The notes below the pieces were generated by a model. That model saw only the letters and a program-made list of their open reading frames with translations. It was not told where the DNA came from and ran no database searches. DNA of 64,000 bases from Fodinibius salinus. GTDB taxonomy: Bacteria; Bacteroidota; Rhodothermia; Balneolales; Balneolaceae. This document shows positions 9,578 to 19,331 of this stretch, in pieces (the first letter of the stretch is position 1; each line of letters opens with the position of its first letter). Made by a program: the position numbers and the translations under genes. The DNA is taken from positions 558,001 to 622,000 of the forward strand of contig NZ_VNHY01000001.1 of the NCBI RefSeq assembly GCF_008124865.1. Reading direction: 5' to 3'.

Positions 9578-10909
9578 TTAAAATAACATACCTGCAATTG
9601 TAGCAGTCATCAAGTTAGCCAACGTACCTGCTAATACTGCTTTCAGACCAAATTGAGCCAGTTCTGATTTTCTGCTCGGAGCTAATCCACCGATGCCTCC
9701 AATTTGGATAGCGATTGATGAAAAATTGGCAAAGCCACAAAGGGCAAAGGTAGCCATACGTATCGTTTTAGGAGAAATTACGGAATTATTAACCATTTCG
9801 GAAAGCTGAGTATATGCTACAAATTCATTAAGCACAACTTTGGTACCGAGCAATGATCCCAGGTTAACGGCATCGCCCCAAGGTACACCGATAATCCATG
9901 CCAAGGGAGATATAGCCCATCCCAGTATCATTTCAATAGTCAATTTACTGCCAATAAGATCAGTTAAATGTGTAACATCACTAACCCATCCCAGTATACC
10001 ATTTCCCATAGCAAGTAATGCAATGAATGCTAATAACATAGCACCAACATTGGCCGCAAGTTTTAGCCCTGTAGTTGCACCAGTGGCAGCAGCATCAATA
10101 CCATTAGCGTCCGTACGTTCAACCTCCATTTTGACTTCTCCCTTGGTTACAGGGTCTCCATCCTCAGGATATAGTATTTTAGCAATAACAAGTGCGGCAG
10201 GGGCGGCCATCAGACTTGCACCCAGAAGCTGTTCAGCAAACATTAACCGGCCTACATCAAGAGCTACGTCTTGTGCTTCGGCAAAAGAATTACCAAGCAT
10301 CTGTACATAAGCGGCCATTACTCCACCGGCTATCGTCGCCATCCCGCCAGTCATTACAGCTAATAACTCCGATTTTGTCATTTTTTTGATATATGGTTCA
10401 ATAACAAGAGGAGCCTCTGTTTGGCCGACGAAAATATTTGATATTACTGACAGTGATTCAGCGCCGGATGTTCCCATCAATTTCTGCATGCCCCGAGCCA
10501 TGTGCCTTACGATCCATTGTAGAATACCATAGTGGTATAAAATAGCAGTTAATGAGGCGAAGAAAATAATCGTTGGGAGTACCTGAAAAGCAAAAAAGTT
10601 ACCAAGACTACCTTCCATGCCGGGACTTTTAGCCAGATCGCCAAATATAAATTTAGCTCCCTCAGTTGTATAATTTAAGACTACGACAAAAAAGGAAGAT
10701 ACCCAGCTAAAAAATTCTTTGGGCCAGCCCAATGGGGACCAATATTCGGCCATCTCTTGGCCTTTGAGGATGAATACAGCGAGGGCAAACTGAATCCCCA
10801 ATCCTGTAGCTACAAGCCGCCAATTTACCTTTTTCCAATTTTTGCTGAATGCCAAGGCAATACCAATAATGGCCACCATCCCAAGCATCCCACGTAAAAT
10901 ATCAATCAT
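9578..10909 (-). CDS. nupC: Concentrative nucleoside transporter (NupC/CNT family)
   Basis: A 443-residue inner-membrane nucleoside-cation symporter. Family marks include the glycine-rich [20 protein letters not shown] signature with the QTEAPL motif, the [16 protein letters not shown] helix pair, and the C-terminal [11 protein letters not shown] segment. Multiple hydrophobic helices fill the sequence. It overlaps the upstream thymidine kinase gene by 8 bp, so uptake and phosphorylation of thymidine or deoxynucleosides are coupled. The deoC gene 20 kb away would handle the deoxyribose part. The family is clear; exact nucleoside preference is not. Confidence 0.93.
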   Translation of the reverse strand: MIDILRGMLGMVAIIGIALAFSKNWKKVNWRLVATGLGIQFALAVFILKGQEMAEYWSPLGWPKEFFSWVSSFFVVVLNYTTEGAKFIFGDLAKSPGMEGSLGNFFAFQVLPTIIFFASLTAILYHYGILQWIVRHMARGMQKLMGTSGAESLSVISNIFVGQTEAPLVIEPYIKKMTKSELLAVMTGGMATIAGGVMAAYVQMLGNSFAEAQDVALDVGRLMFAEQLLGASLMAAPAALVIAKILYPEDGDPVTKGEVKMEVERTDANGIDAAATGATTGLKLAANVGAMLLAFIALLAMGNGILGWVSDVTHLTDLIGSKLTIEMILGWAISPLAWIIGVPWGDAVNLGSLLGTKVVLNEFVAYTQLSEMVNNSVISPKTIRMATFALCGFANFSSIAIQIGGIGGLAPSRKSELAQFGLKAVLAGTLANLMTATIAGMLF

Positions 10910-11546
10910 CTATTTCCTGGTTCTTAGTTGGTTGTTCAATTTCTGACATTGGTGTTATCGGCTGACCACGCCGTTTGTCAACAGGAGGGCGGTAGCAATG
11001 GCGGGATCGCGGTTCGTAGGCATCTGTTTCGCCTACTAATACGCGGTCATCATTTTGAACAACACGCTGTGAGTAATGTGCCATCGTACCGCTTTCTGCG
11101 CAAACAGCATGTAGTTTGGTTACATATTCGGCAATAGCAAGCATCTGTGGCATGGGCTCAAAAGGTTTGCCTTCAAAATCCATATCCAGACCCGCCACGA
11201 TAACACGTTTACCGTCGTTGGCCAGAGTGTTGGCTACATTCATCAGCTGCTGGTTAAAAAATTGAGCTTCATCAATACAGATGACCTCTGCTTCTCCAGT
11301 AAGCAGCACAATTTGATCGGCCGTATCTACCATTAGTCCCGGCAGTACATTTTGGTTATGAGATACAACATCCTCTTCATCATAACGATTGTCCACTTTG
11401 GGTTTGACTACGACCACACTTTGCCCCGCGATATGTGCACGTTTGGCCCGGCGGATCAATTCTTCTGTTTTACCGCTGAACATCCCACCGCAAATTACTT
11501 CAATCCATCCAACTTTTTGCGGAACTAGTGAAGGTTCGTTGAGCAT
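10902..11546 (-). CDS. tdk: Thymidine kinase
   Basis: A 214-residue type II thymidine kinase that phosphorylates thymidine with ATP in the salvage pathway. The P-loop is [11 protein letters not shown] at about residues 20-30, and [10 protein letters not shown] carries the catalytic Glu. The lasso region is present ([27 protein letters not shown]), with Cys and His residues for a structural zinc, though the first Cys-x-x-Cys pair of the classic site is reduced to a single Cys. The ATG at 11546 is the only good start. It is the first gene of a two-gene unit with nupC. Confidence 0.95.
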   Translation of the reverse strand: MLNEPSLVPQKVGWIEVICGGMFSGKTEELIRRAKRAHIAGQSVVVVKPKVDNRYDEEDVVSHNQNVLPGLMVDTADQIVLLTGEAEVICIDEAQFFNQQLMNVANTLANDGKRVIVAGLDMDFEGKPFEPMPQMLAIAEYVTKLHAVCAESGTMAHYSQRVVQNDDRVLVGETDAYEPRSRHCYRPPVDKRRGQPITPMSEIEQPTKNQEIDD

Positions 11547-11820
11547 AACCGTTAATTGTTAATATTTATAATACGCAAACTAAAGCATGGAATATATTTG
11601 TGTGAGCCTAGAAATAAAAAAGCTAAATTGGCTGGGGGGGGTAACCCGGAGTGAGAGAATATCTAGCAATTTTATCAGTAATATGGCAATCTGAAAGATG
11701 CATCGAAGCTGAGCTGATATCACTCTCCATTAGAACAGGTACTTCTGTTTGTAGCCACAAACATTAGTTATAAAAAATGATTTTACCTTGTCTGTAGCAC
11801 GAAGGGGATACCACCTTTAT

Positions 11821-12057
11821 CTATATTTCAGTCTCCTCCATAAGACTTTTCTGCCGGAACATATCTACAAACAACCAAATAATAGGGTAGGGCGGAAAAA
11901 TGACCGAACAGAATAACTTAGTACTCTTTTTCTTTGATGGGGGAAGCTGAGAAATTCCTGCTATGCCTGCCATCCAGAAAATAAAACAAAGAAAAATAAA
12001 CATGGCTACTAAAATAGATCCTATAAAACCAAAACTATTATAAAAAGAGTGAAGCAT
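11821..12057 (-). CDS. Small two-helix membrane protein, unknown
   Basis: A 78-residue predicted membrane protein. A first helix lies near residues 9-36 and a second, less hydrophobic one near CSVIFPPYPIIWLFVDMF, with a basic KKKSTK loop between. The layout loosely resembles small phospholipase-D-nuclease N-terminal-like membrane proteins of Bacteroidota, but no diagnostic motif is seen and no function can be given. It stands alone between tdk and der, divergent from der, with 274 bp of quiet sequence on its 3' side. It could be a chance open frame, but its composition looks like a genuine small membrane protein. Confidence 0.5.
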   Translation of the reverse strand: MLHSFYNSFGFIGSILVAMFIFLCFIFWMAGIAGISQLPPSKKKSTKLFCSVIFPPYPIIWLFVDMFRQKSLMEETEI

Positions 12058-12135
12058 TGAGTTTTTGCTCTACTTTCAACTGTTAATTCCTTACTTTTGG
12101 TGCTTAATTGTAAACATATAAATAATTCCGATCAT

Positions 12136-13443
12136 ATGCTCCCTGTAGTTTCTATTGTAGGGCGGCCCAACGTGGGCAAGTCCACTATTTTTAATCGTCT
12201 TATTGGTAGCCGTAAGGCTATTGTTGATGACCAGTACGGCGTAACACGCGATCGCCACTATGGACAAGCTTTCTGGAATGGCCGGGAGTTTAATGTTATT
12301 GATACCGGCGGATACCAGCCTGATGAAACCGATGTAATCTGGGATGGCGTGAGGGAGCAGGTACATATCGCCATCAGAGAATCTGACCTTATTCTTTTTG
12401 TGGTAGATACCGAAGGCGGAATTACTAGCCTGGACCGCTCGGTGGCTCGCATGTTGCGTGAAGAAGACACCCCCGTTCTGCTTGTTGCCAACAAAGCTGA
12501 CAATGAAGAGCGGGCAATGAATGCTACCGAGTTTTATGGGCTGGGATTCGAAGAATTATATCCCGTGTCAGCTATAAACGGCCGGGGTACCGGGGATCTG
12601 CTGGATAAAATGGTTACCCTCTTTCCCGAGGAAAAAGAAGAAGAAGAAAATAGTATTCCCAAATTAGCTATTGTGGGACGTCCCAATGTAGGTAAAAGCA
12701 GTTTTATTAATGCTTTACTTGATGATGATCGTTGCATTGTAACTGATATTCCGGGAACTACACGGGATTCCATCCACAGTAAATTAACCTATAATGACAA
12801 GGACTATATTCTTGTGGATACGGCCGGTCTCCGTAAAAAGGCGAATGTAGACGAAAATGTTGAGTTTTATAGCACAGTTCGTACCGAACGAGCACTCCAA
12901 AACTGTGATGTAGCCGTACTTATGCTCGATGCTATGCGCGGTTTTGAGAAGCAGGATCAACGTATATTAAAGAATGCCACCGAATATAATAAGGGTACTG
13001 TTATGGTGCTCAACAAGTGGGATTTAGTGCCCGAGAAAGACTCCAATATTCACCGTGAGTTTGAAGAATATGTGTATAGCCGGGTACCCCGAATGGAATA
13101 TGTGCCTATTATATCAGCATCAGCCATTACCCGACAACGGATTCATAAAGTGCTCGAGGTAGCCGATCTGGTACTCAAAGAGCGTAAAAAATCTATATCT
13201 ACGTCTGAGCTGAATGATTTTATATATGGAATCCTGAAAAAAAAGCCGCTGCCGGTAAGGGGAGAGGTACAGCTCAAAATAAAGTACTGCTCACAGGTTA
13301 AATCTAATCCGCCGGTTTTTAAGTTTTTTATGAATAGACCCGAAAAGCTGCCCACCAGCTACCATCGTTATATTGAAAACAGAATCCGGGAAGAGTATGG
13401 ATTTATCGGTGTGCCGATAACATTAAGATTTGTTCAGAAATAA
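12136..13443 (+). CDS. der: Ribosome biogenesis GTPase Der (EngA)
   Basis: A 435-residue tandem GTPase needed for 50S subunit assembly. Two G domains are present: the first P-loop GRPNVGKS is at residues 9-16 with DTGG and NKAD, and the second begins near residue 178 (VGRPNVGKSSF) with DTAG and NKWD. A C-terminal KH-like domain follows (KPLPVRGEVQLKIKYCSQV, NRPEKLPTSYHRYIENRIREEYGF). The ATG at 12136 fits the family N-terminus; the frame is open 13 codons further upstream but that extension is not conserved in type. A TANNTTTG element (TACTTTTG) lies at 12092-12099. Confidence 0.96.
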   Translation: MLPVVSIVGRPNVGKSTIFNRLIGSRKAIVDDQYGVTRDRHYGQAFWNGREFNVIDTGGYQPDETDVIWDGVREQVHIAIRESDLILFVVDTEGGITSLDRSVARMLREEDTPVLLVANKADNEERAMNATEFYGLGFEELYPVSAINGRGTGDLLDKMVTLFPEEKEEEENSIPKLAIVGRPNVGKSSFINALLDDDRCIVTDIPGTTRDSIHSKLTYNDKDYILVDTAGLRKKANVDENVEFYSTVRTERALQNCDVAVLMLDAMRGFEKQDQRILKNATEYNKGTVMVLNKWDLVPEKDSNIHREFEEYVYSRVPRMEYVPIISASAITRQRIHKVLEVADLVLKERKKSISTSELNDFIYGILKKKPLPVRGEVQLKIKYCSQVKSNPPVFKFFMNRPEKLPTSYHRYIENRIREEYGFIGVPITLRFVQK

Positions 13444-13530
13444 CCAATTTAGTTTTGATGAGAATCATTGAATCAGTTATTTTTCCAGCGATATTATGTA
13501 GCACAATAAAAATCATGTAACGGTACACTC

Positions 13531-14229
13531 ATGGCTGCACCACAAAATTTAGAACAACCTCGTGCCAATGCGCTCAATGAAGATTATGATCGTGAGCGCT
13601 CTCTTTCATTTCTAGAGAAGTTATATCTGCCTGAAATTTTTAAGGCGCTTTGGTATACTCTCAAACAGATGTTCCAACCGAGAGTTACCCTTCAATATCC
13701 CGAAGAAAAATGGGATCCGCCCTCGATATTCCGGGGTAGGCCTGTCTTGGTTGAAGACGACGGTAAAGAACGATGTGTAGCTTGCGGACTGTGTGCACGG
13801 GCGTGCCCACCGTTGGCCATTAGCATGCAGGCCAATGAAGATTCGGATGATCCCAAAGAGCGATATCCCAATTTTTTCGAAATCAATATGCTGCGATGTA
13901 TTTATTGTGGATATTGTGAGGAAGTTTGTCCCGAAGAGGCCATCGTGATGAGCAAAGATTATGATATAGTTTTTGAATCCAGAGAAGAGGCCATTTATGA
14001 TAAACAGCGCCTGCTGGTACCCAAAGAAGATTTAAAAGATCGTTTAGATTTTCTTAGAGAATATAAAAATCGGCAATTCGGGCAATTTTGGGATTTTCAG
14101 GAAGAAAATAACATTCATTCCGTTCGTGATCGCGACCGTGAGTTCAATTCCGGACTTTCACTCGTAGAGATGCTGGAACAACAGCAGCATAACGACAACG
14201 TAGAAGCAGAATCAGAATGGGTTCGATAG
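13531..14229 (+). CDS. nuoI: NADH-quinone oxidoreductase subunit I-like ferredoxin
   Basis: A 232-residue protein with two 4Fe-4S clusters of the complex I subunit I type. The cysteines are C82, C85, C88, C92 and C123, C126, C129, C133, each set in the CxxCxxCxxxCP pattern. The N-terminal amphipathic segment [18 protein letters not shown] and the [16 protein letters not shown] entry match NuoI rather than generic ferredoxins. The C-terminus is about 60 residues longer than in E. coli NuoI, with a charged tail. No other nuo genes are near, so this copy is separated from the main complex I operon or belongs to a scattered set. It is followed 6 bp later by a DinB-like gene. Confidence 0.87.
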   Translation: MAAPQNLEQPRANALNEDYDRERSLSFLEKLYLPEIFKALWYTLKQMFQPRVTLQYPEEKWDPPSIFRGRPVLVEDDGKERCVACGLCARACPPLAISMQANEDSDDPKERYPNFFEINMLRCIYCGYCEEVCPEEAIVMSKDYDIVFESREEAIYDKQRLLVPKEDLKDRLDFLREYKNRQFGQFWDFQEENNIHSVRDRDREFNSGLSLVEMLEQQQHNDNVEAESEWVR

Positions 14230-14235
14230 GAGATA

Positions 14236-14802
14236 ATGACAGATCATAACGTTACGCAGGATGATCTTAATAATCTAATCGAAGATGTTACCTACCTCCA
14301 GGACGAGGCGGAGGCCATGCAATATGTGATTGATAGTGTACCTTATGATAAAAGTCCGCCGGAAGGGCGATCAATTGCTGAAATGTTACTGATTATTGAT
14401 CACGCTCAGATTTCCTATTATCGACCGCTCATAGAAGAAGCCGTTGATAGCAATGACCCCGTCAATTTAGATAACGTTACCCATTTTCGGGATAGCTTTG
14501 AATATAATGAAGATGAAGACCTAGACATCCAAAAGGTATTACGGAAGCTTGCCAAACACCGAGCAGGGCTAGCGAATACCATAGATAATATTCCATTAAT
14601 TGACTGGGAAACAGTAGTTTATAGGAATAACCAAGAAGTTACATTATTTAACTTTGTTCGAGAAATGATCCGCTTTGAGCGTACAACGCTTAACGATATT
14701 GCGGATCAAATTATGGTATTAAAAAAAGATCAACAGCATAAGCGGGAAATACAGAATCGACGAGAACAGCGCGAAAATCAGCATCATCCCCAAAATTCGT
14801 AA
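14236..14802 (+). CDS. DinB-like helical bundle protein
   Basis: A 188-residue acidic, fully helical protein that resembles the DinB/YfiT-like four-helix fold. Features include a long first helix, GRSIAEMLLIIDHAQISYYRP with a possible metal His, a middle helix KVLRKLAKHRAGLANTI, and VTLFNFVREMIRFERTTLNDIADQI, where DinB proteins usually place HxxxH. The later histidines of the metal site are not present, so enzymatic activity is doubtful. The tail is rich in Gln, Arg and His. It lies 6 bp after nuoI and just before a membrane protein gene. The family call is tentative. Confidence 0.65.
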   Translation: MTDHNVTQDDLNNLIEDVTYLQDEAEAMQYVIDSVPYDKSPPEGRSIAEMLLIIDHAQISYYRPLIEEAVDSNDPVNLDNVTHFRDSFEYNEDEDLDIQKVLRKLAKHRAGLANTIDNIPLIDWETVVYRNNQEVTLFNFVREMIRFERTTLNDIADQIMVLKKDQQHKREIQNRREQRENQHHPQNS

Positions 14803-14810
14803 TATTGTTT

Positions 14811-15458
14811 ATGGTCTGGGCAACGTTGTTATTAGTATTGATAAGTGGATATGTTGCCTTTGAGCTCATTAAACTTAGAAAAACAAAAGGACGGCTTAAG
14901 TATTTGGGGCTTACCATTGCAGCTATCTTGCTGACTCTCATTCAGCTAAGTCTTTTTATCAATGGATTTACTGAATCTGAAACTTTCGCTAATATTACGT
15001 CTTTTATTACCGAATGGGGGCATATTACGTGCCTGGCCTTTGTGTTAAGCTCTTTAGCTGTATTTATCCGTGAGTCGAAACCGGTTTTTGCTCAATTTCC
15101 GCTTTTATATACCGCTCTACCGTTGTTAATTATAGTATCCTACCTGCTTGTGAAAGATACCTATGCGTTAAAAAACTGGTTACTTACCATTTACCAGGGA
15201 GGAGCCATTGCTGTTGCATTGCTGATGTACAGTGTGTATACCTACCGCAGATCAGAGTATTTGATGATCTTGTTAGGCGTGACCCTATTTTTAGCTGCTT
15301 ATCTCTTTTTTTGGTTTAATCCTTTTGCCAAAGCAATTGAAGGTTGGCTATGGAAAATTCTTGTAGCGGCTGCACTTTGGTTAACGGTTACCGGATATGA
15401 AAAGACTGAAGCTATAGCGGATCAACTTAATCACTCGACACAGAATACAAACTTTTAG
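14811..15458 (+). CDS. Multi-pass membrane protein, unknown
   Basis: About 215 residues with six or seven hydrophobic helices and short loops: WATLLLVLISGYVAFELI, YLGLTIAAILLTLIQLSLFI, an ITCLAFVLSSLAVFI segment, and four more up to WKILVAAALWLTVTGY. No catalytic or binding motif is recognised. ATG at 14811 is chosen; a TTG two codons upstream (14805) sits immediately after the stop of the DinB-like gene and is an alternative. The peroxiredoxin gene starts 3 bp after its stop, so nuoI, the DinB-like gene, this gene and the peroxiredoxin look like one operon. Confidence 0.75.
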   Translation: MVWATLLLVLISGYVAFELIKLRKTKGRLKYLGLTIAAILLTLIQLSLFINGFTESETFANITSFITEWGHITCLAFVLSSLAVFIRESKPVFAQFPLLYTALPLLIIVSYLLVKDTYALKNWLLTIYQGGAIAVALLMYSVYTYRRSEYLMILLGVTLFLAAYLFFWFNPFAKAIEGWLWKILVAAALWLTVTGYEKTEAIADQLNHSTQNTNF

Positions 15459-15461
15459 ATA

Positions 15462-15932
15462 ATGACTCTAGATTTAGACACCAAGGCACCCGATTTTACG
15501 TTAAAGAATACCGATGGGGAAGATGTGAGCCTTTCTGGTTTTCAGCCGGACTATAATGTAGTATTATTATTTTTCCCGTTAGCCTTTAGCAGTACTTGCA
15601 CCGAAGAACTTTGTATCACGAGAGACAATATGAAGCTCTACAATTCTTTAGATGCCAAAGTATTAGGTATAAGTGTTGACAGCTTTTTCAGCTTAAAGCA
15701 GTTTAAAAAGACCCAAAACCTGAACTTTACGCTACTGAGTGATTTCAATAAAGAGGTATCAAGAAAATATGATGCGCTCTATGATAATTTCTTCGAAATG
15801 AAAGGTGTTTCAAAACGGGCATCTTTTGTTATCGACAGGGAAGGGAAAATACGTTATCAAGAAGTGTTAGAGGATGCTGGAAAACTTCCTGATTTTAAAA
15901 AGATTCAAGAAATGCTTAATAGTCTAGATTAA
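15462..15932 (+). CDS. Peroxiredoxin (AhpC/TSA, AhpE-like)
   Basis: A 156-residue thioredoxin-fold peroxidase that reduces hydroperoxides. The peroxidatic Cys is C46 in the PLAFSSTCTEELC segment; C51, five residues later, could act as a resolving Cys as in BCP-type enzymes. N-terminal APDFTLKNTDGEDVSLS and FVIDREGKIRY near the end are typical. The spacing and the PxxFSxxC context resemble AhpE-like 1-Cys peroxiredoxins. It is the last gene of the nuoI operon, and nearly 800 bp without genes follow. Cytoplasmic. Confidence 0.9.
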   Translation: MTLDLDTKAPDFTLKNTDGEDVSLSGFQPDYNVVLLFFPLAFSSTCTEELCITRDNMKLYNSLDAKVLGISVDSFFSLKQFKKTQNLNFTLLSDFNKEVSRKYDALYDNFFEMKGVSKRASFVIDREGKIRYQEVLEDAGKLPDFKKIQEMLNSLD

Positions 15933-16725
15933 TCTTTAGCTATTATAGATAATACCATTTTAGCATAACTACCCTTACTTTACATAATATAAATTATACG
16001 ACAAATATGTTCATTTATATATAATGCCGGCAATTTTACGAATATTATATACACTCCTAATGAAACTATTGGTTGTCACCCAACTATATATATTTAGCTG
16101 TTAGTTTCATTTCTTCTCTGTGTGGTTCAATCAAAAAGCAAGTTAGATCATAACCTTAAATATTTATAAACAAAATTAGCCTGGTATTTTATTTATTCAT
16201 CAGCTGGGAGAAAATTCTGATATCCTTCCATTTAGGTCTACTGTTATTGCCAATAAAGTAGATATCTATTTTGTCTATTAGTTTGTTGGTAATCCCAAGA
16301 TATTTCTACAATCCTCTCGGAAATACCGCTATTTAATACTCTTTTTTCAATACCTACTTCGATTCAGGCTGTTTTAACCTAAAAACACCGTTCTGACCGT
16401 TCTGAAGCATGTATACTTAAATTTGCCTTCTAAGCGGTTTAAATATATACCGGAACATCCAAGGTAGGCTATTTTAGTTAATTATTACTAATTTTGTCAT
16501 CATCAGTGATAATTATTGAAATATCGAAGAAAAATTTGGGATAGATGGCAATTCTTGAATCGAAATTAGTTGAAAGATTCAGAATATGCTTTCATTTAAA
16601 TAGAGAACTCAACCTCTAACAATTCGTTAATTTGAATCTCTTTAAAAAGATATTATTATAAGAGAAATACTTTCGAGAGTCGATTGCGTTGAGTTTATAA
16701 ATATTTAATCACGATAAGAGGGATT
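15933..16725. other. Gene-free AT-rich stretch
   Basis: About 790 bp with frequent stops in all frames and no convincing gene, tRNA or repeat. It separates the peroxiredoxin operon from the fasciclin gene on the same strand. I see no clear terminator hairpin after the peroxiredoxin stop. It is unusually long for this compact region, so a small RNA or a decayed gene is possible, but nothing in the bases identifies either. Confidence 0.6.
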
Positions 16726-17181
16726 ATGATTACTGCTATGAGCCGAAATACTATCCGGTTACTTTTTTGTACTGCATTTTTGTGCAGCGTACACACCGGA
16801 AATGCCCAAACGGTTGTTGAAAAAATGAAGTCCCAAAAGCAGCTCAGTCATTTTGTGCAGGCAGTGGAAGGAACAGAACTGGATGAACGACTAAACAAAA
16901 AAGGTCCTTTTACCCTTTTTGCTCCTTCTAATAAAGCTTTTGATGCTCTTTCTGGCAGCGAACAATACAGAAGCCAACTTCTTTTAAATCATGTTTTTAC
17001 CGGGATGGCTACGGAGCGAAGCCTGAAAGCAATGGACAACGTTACTTTTTTAAGCGGAAAGACCGTTTCTATTGCAGAGCAAAAAAACGAGCAGTTATCT
17101 GTTGGTTCTTATACCTTGGTAAAAACCAATATTATGGCTGATAACGGAGTGATTCATATCATAAGCGGAGTTCTGCAATAA
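16726..17181 (+). CDS. Secreted fasciclin (FAS1) domain protein
   Basis: A 151-residue exported protein: a Sec signal peptide (LLFCTAFLCSVHTGNAQ) followed by one compact FAS1 domain. The domain marks are KKGPFTLFAPSNKAFDAL (H1-like motif) and the closing VKTNIMADNGVIHIISGVL (H2-like motif). FAS1 proteins mediate adhesion or matrix binding at the cell surface. The domain is close to the minimal length for the fold. Start Met1 or Met5 are both possible. It ends one base before the convergent remnant of a lipid kinase gene. Confidence 0.9.
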   Translation: MITAMSRNTIRLLFCTAFLCSVHTGNAQTVVEKMKSQKQLSHFVQAVEGTELDERLNKKGPFTLFAPSNKAFDALSGSEQYRSQLLLNHVFTGMATERSLKAMDNVTFLSGKTVSIAEQKNEQLSVGSYTLVKTNIMADNGVIHIISGVLQ

Positions 17182-17182
17182 G

Positions 17183-18050
17183 TTACAAGTTGCATATTAT
17201 TGGTAACTTATTGTCATGCATGCAGATAGAAAAATTATTAGTATCAGTTTTTATTATTTCTCCATCGGCATGAACCTCTACTCGGTTTTCAATTTTTAGA
17301 TCTAGGTTACTTAATTTCGTTGTATCCAGATAGGGTATCCAGCTAATCTTTTTGAAGATAAAAAATGGTAGTAAAAAAGGTAAAAGCCATCTATTGACGG
17401 GACGAATTTGAACCAGGTCAAGCTGCCCATCAGTAACGGAGGCATTGGGAGCAATCCAAAATTTACCGCCCTCTACCCTTCCATTTGCCAGTGTTAGCAT
17501 CATAAGTTTATGCTTGTCCTCATAATCAATTTTAACAAAGAAAGGCTGTCGGTAAATATTGGCTTTTAACGCTGACCACATATAATTCCATGTGCTAAAG
17601 GTGGTGTTTGGCATTTCATGAACGTACCGATTGGCCAGTCCGTCAAATCCAAATCCCAGCGTATTCAGGAATATGAAATCGTTACCAACCTACATCAATC
17701 TCTTGCAGATCACCGCAAAAAATTAACTCAAAAGCATCCTCAATCGCTGTAGGAATTTTGAGGGTCTTGCACAGATCATTTCCGTTGCCCATGGGGATGA
17801 TTCCCATAGCAGCTTCAATCTCAATAACGGCTTTTGCCACTTCGCGTACCGTACCGTCACCACCGCAAGCCACAAAAACATCAAAATTTGTGGACAAACG
17901 TTGAATAAGGTCACTAATATGCTCTTCAGATTCAGAAGTAAAAAATTCGCAACCCGATTTTTCAGCTATTTTTTGCTTGAGGACACTGAACTTAGCATGT
18001 GATTTGCCATATCCGGCAGCAGGATTGTATATGAATGCGAAGTGTTTCAA
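17183..18050 (-). pseudogene. Diacylglycerol/lipid kinase (YegS/BmrU-like), frameshifted
   Basis: Two minus-strand reading frames together make one lipid kinase of the DAGK catalytic family. The first piece (18050-17682, about 122 residues) has the start, IYNPAAGYG and the nucleotide motif ACGGDGTVREV, and GIIPMGNGND; it runs into a stop just after EIDVGW. Six bases on, another frame continues with NDFIFLNTLGFGFDG (about 17680-17640) and runs to 17183, with the family motif NGRVEGGKFWIAPNASVTDGQLDLV. The break is near 17680 and equals one extra or two missing bases. It is either a true inactivating mutation or a sequencing error. The start overlaps the peptidase stop by 4 bp. Confidence 0.8.
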
Positions 18051-18901
18051 GAACGAGAGTTTGAAAAATAAGTTTTCAACATTTCCAGTGTACGTTCTAT
18101 ATCATCGATAAACACGCGCTCTCCTCTTTGGTGATAAGGATAAATGGAAGGTTCTAGCGCAACTGACACCACCGGATCAGTTGTTTCTTGATTGAAGACC
18201 TCCCCGTAATGCAAATAGTCGTTGGTATTATTATCGAGCTTCACTTTGGGATTGGCGGCTATGAATTTTGCTATAAACTTTTCGGTAGCTTCTATCAAAG
18301 CTTCTGAAGGAGTTAAATCATTTAACTCCCAATGTTTAGAATAGAGCGCAATGCCGGATTCTCCCTCAAAAAGCGGTGTAGTATCAAGAGTAATAATCTG
18401 CTGAGGTACCCAATTTTCGGCTATACACTGTTTAGCAATACGCCGCGCACCCATGCCGTGTTTGTACCCTTCTCCATTGTTGCGCAGCAATTCGGGATGT
18501 TCTTTAAGTCCCTTACTCTCTTCCATCTCCGATAAAAAGAATAGTAAATTGGGAGCATCATCCAGGTCAATCTTTTCAGCAATTGCAAGCATCATCCCAA
18601 GTCCGGCGCAATCGTCCATAGCCCCTTCAATATATTCATCCGTGACTTCTACCGGCAGCGTATCGGGATAATCTTTGCCATAATGATTGATTTTGTCCAG
18701 ATGTGCAGCTAATGCTATAGTAGGTTGCTCTTGGCGATTACCGATACGAAAAATTAAGTTATTCCCTTTTACCTCTTGTTCTTGTGCTTCCGGAATTTCC
18801 TTAAAGACTGAGCAAATATAAGGATGCAGTCGTTCTTCGTAGCTACTGAATGAGGGAATTTCAGCTGTTTTTATGATGTGGTGAATAGCGCGGTCAATCA
18901 T
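18047..18901 (-). CDS. M20/M28/M42-like zinc aminopeptidase
   Basis: A 284-residue cytoplasmic metallopeptidase-like protein. Likely metal ligands are H and D in AAHLDK (about residues 66-69), the Asp pair in EGAMDDCAGLG, and the Glu pair in FLSEMEES, followed by TLDTTP. This pattern fits the M28/M42/M20 clan of two-zinc aminopeptidases, although the length is short and one His ligand near the C-terminus is uncertain. It lies between a DUF952 gene (3 bp upstream) and the lipid kinase gene (4 bp overlap). The substrate is unknown; the family call is firm and the exact subfamily is not. Confidence 0.8.
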   Translation of the reverse strand: MIDRAIHHIIKTAEIPSFSSYEERLHPYICSVFKEIPEAQEQEVKGNNLIFRIGNRQEQPTIALAAHLDKINHYGKDYPDTLPVEVTDEYIEGAMDDCAGLGMMLAIAEKIDLDDAPNLLFFLSEMEESKGLKEHPELLRNNGEGYKHGMGARRIAKQCIAENWVPQQIITLDTTPLFEGESGIALYSKHWELNDLTPSEALIEATEKFIAKFIAANPKVKLDNNTNDYLHYGEVFNQETTDPVVSVALEPSIYPYHQRGERVFIDDIERTLEMLKTYFSNSRS

Positions 18902-18904
18902 GGA

Positions 18905-19258
18905 TCAAGAGTTTGAAGAAAATGCGATATCAAAGGTCCCATCCTGCTCTGCAGAGACGATAATTTCATCAATTACGGCATTAGTATTCAACGGACCGTA
19001 AATATGTGGATACTCTTCACCGCTGTCCTTATGCTCTTCGTATTTAATTTCTTCGCCCAGTGATGACACATCAATAATAAGCAGTAATATTTGGTCATGA
19101 TCTTTGAATAAGCGATTAGCGGTATCATTTATTTGATGGCCACTGGAACAGTGGATAAACCCTTCGCTATCAAGGGATTCAGGCTCATAGTTGCCATCTG
19201 ATTTATGTTCGTCCCATTCTTCTTCAGTAGTAATATGAAATAACAGATCGTCGCGCAT
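18905..19258 (-). CDS. DUF952 family protein
   Basis: A 117-residue cytoplasmic protein of the DUF952 family. Diagnostic pieces are LLFHITTEEEW at the N-terminus, SEGFIHCSSGHQI in the centre, LLLIIDVSSLGEEIKYE, and YPHIYGPLNTNAVIDE near the end. The conserved His residues and the FIHCS motif suggest an enzymatic pocket, and the fold is related to ADP-ribosyltransferase-like proteins, but no activity is established. It is the first gene of a small minus-strand unit with the aminopeptidase and the lipid kinase. Confidence 0.85.
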   Translation of the reverse strand: MRDDLLFHITTEEEWDEHKSDGNYEPESLDSEGFIHCSSGHQINDTANRLFKDHDQILLLIIDVSSLGEEIKYEEHKDSGEEYPHIYGPLNTNAVIDEIIVSAEQDGTFDIAFSSNS

Positions 19259-19285
19259 ATAAGAGTTTTATTTGAGTGTTTATTT

Positions 19286-19309
19286 CTCATTGCAAAGCAC
19301 AGCAATGAG
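19286..19309. other. 8-bp inverted repeat after the desuccinylase-like gene
   Basis: CTCATTGC at 19286-19293 pairs with GCAATGAG at 19302-19309 around an 8-base loop. It follows the stop of the desuccinylase-like gene on the minus strand, but no T run follows the stem in that direction, so it is not a standard rho-independent terminator. It may stabilise or process the transcript. Confidence 0.4.
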
Positions 19310-19331
19310 GAGTATATGTAATTTTGGTGAA

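Noticed and set aside
11630-11660. G-rich run before the small membrane gene as a G-quadruplex
   Set aside because: A single run of eight G residues with no further G tracts cannot form a stable quadruplex.
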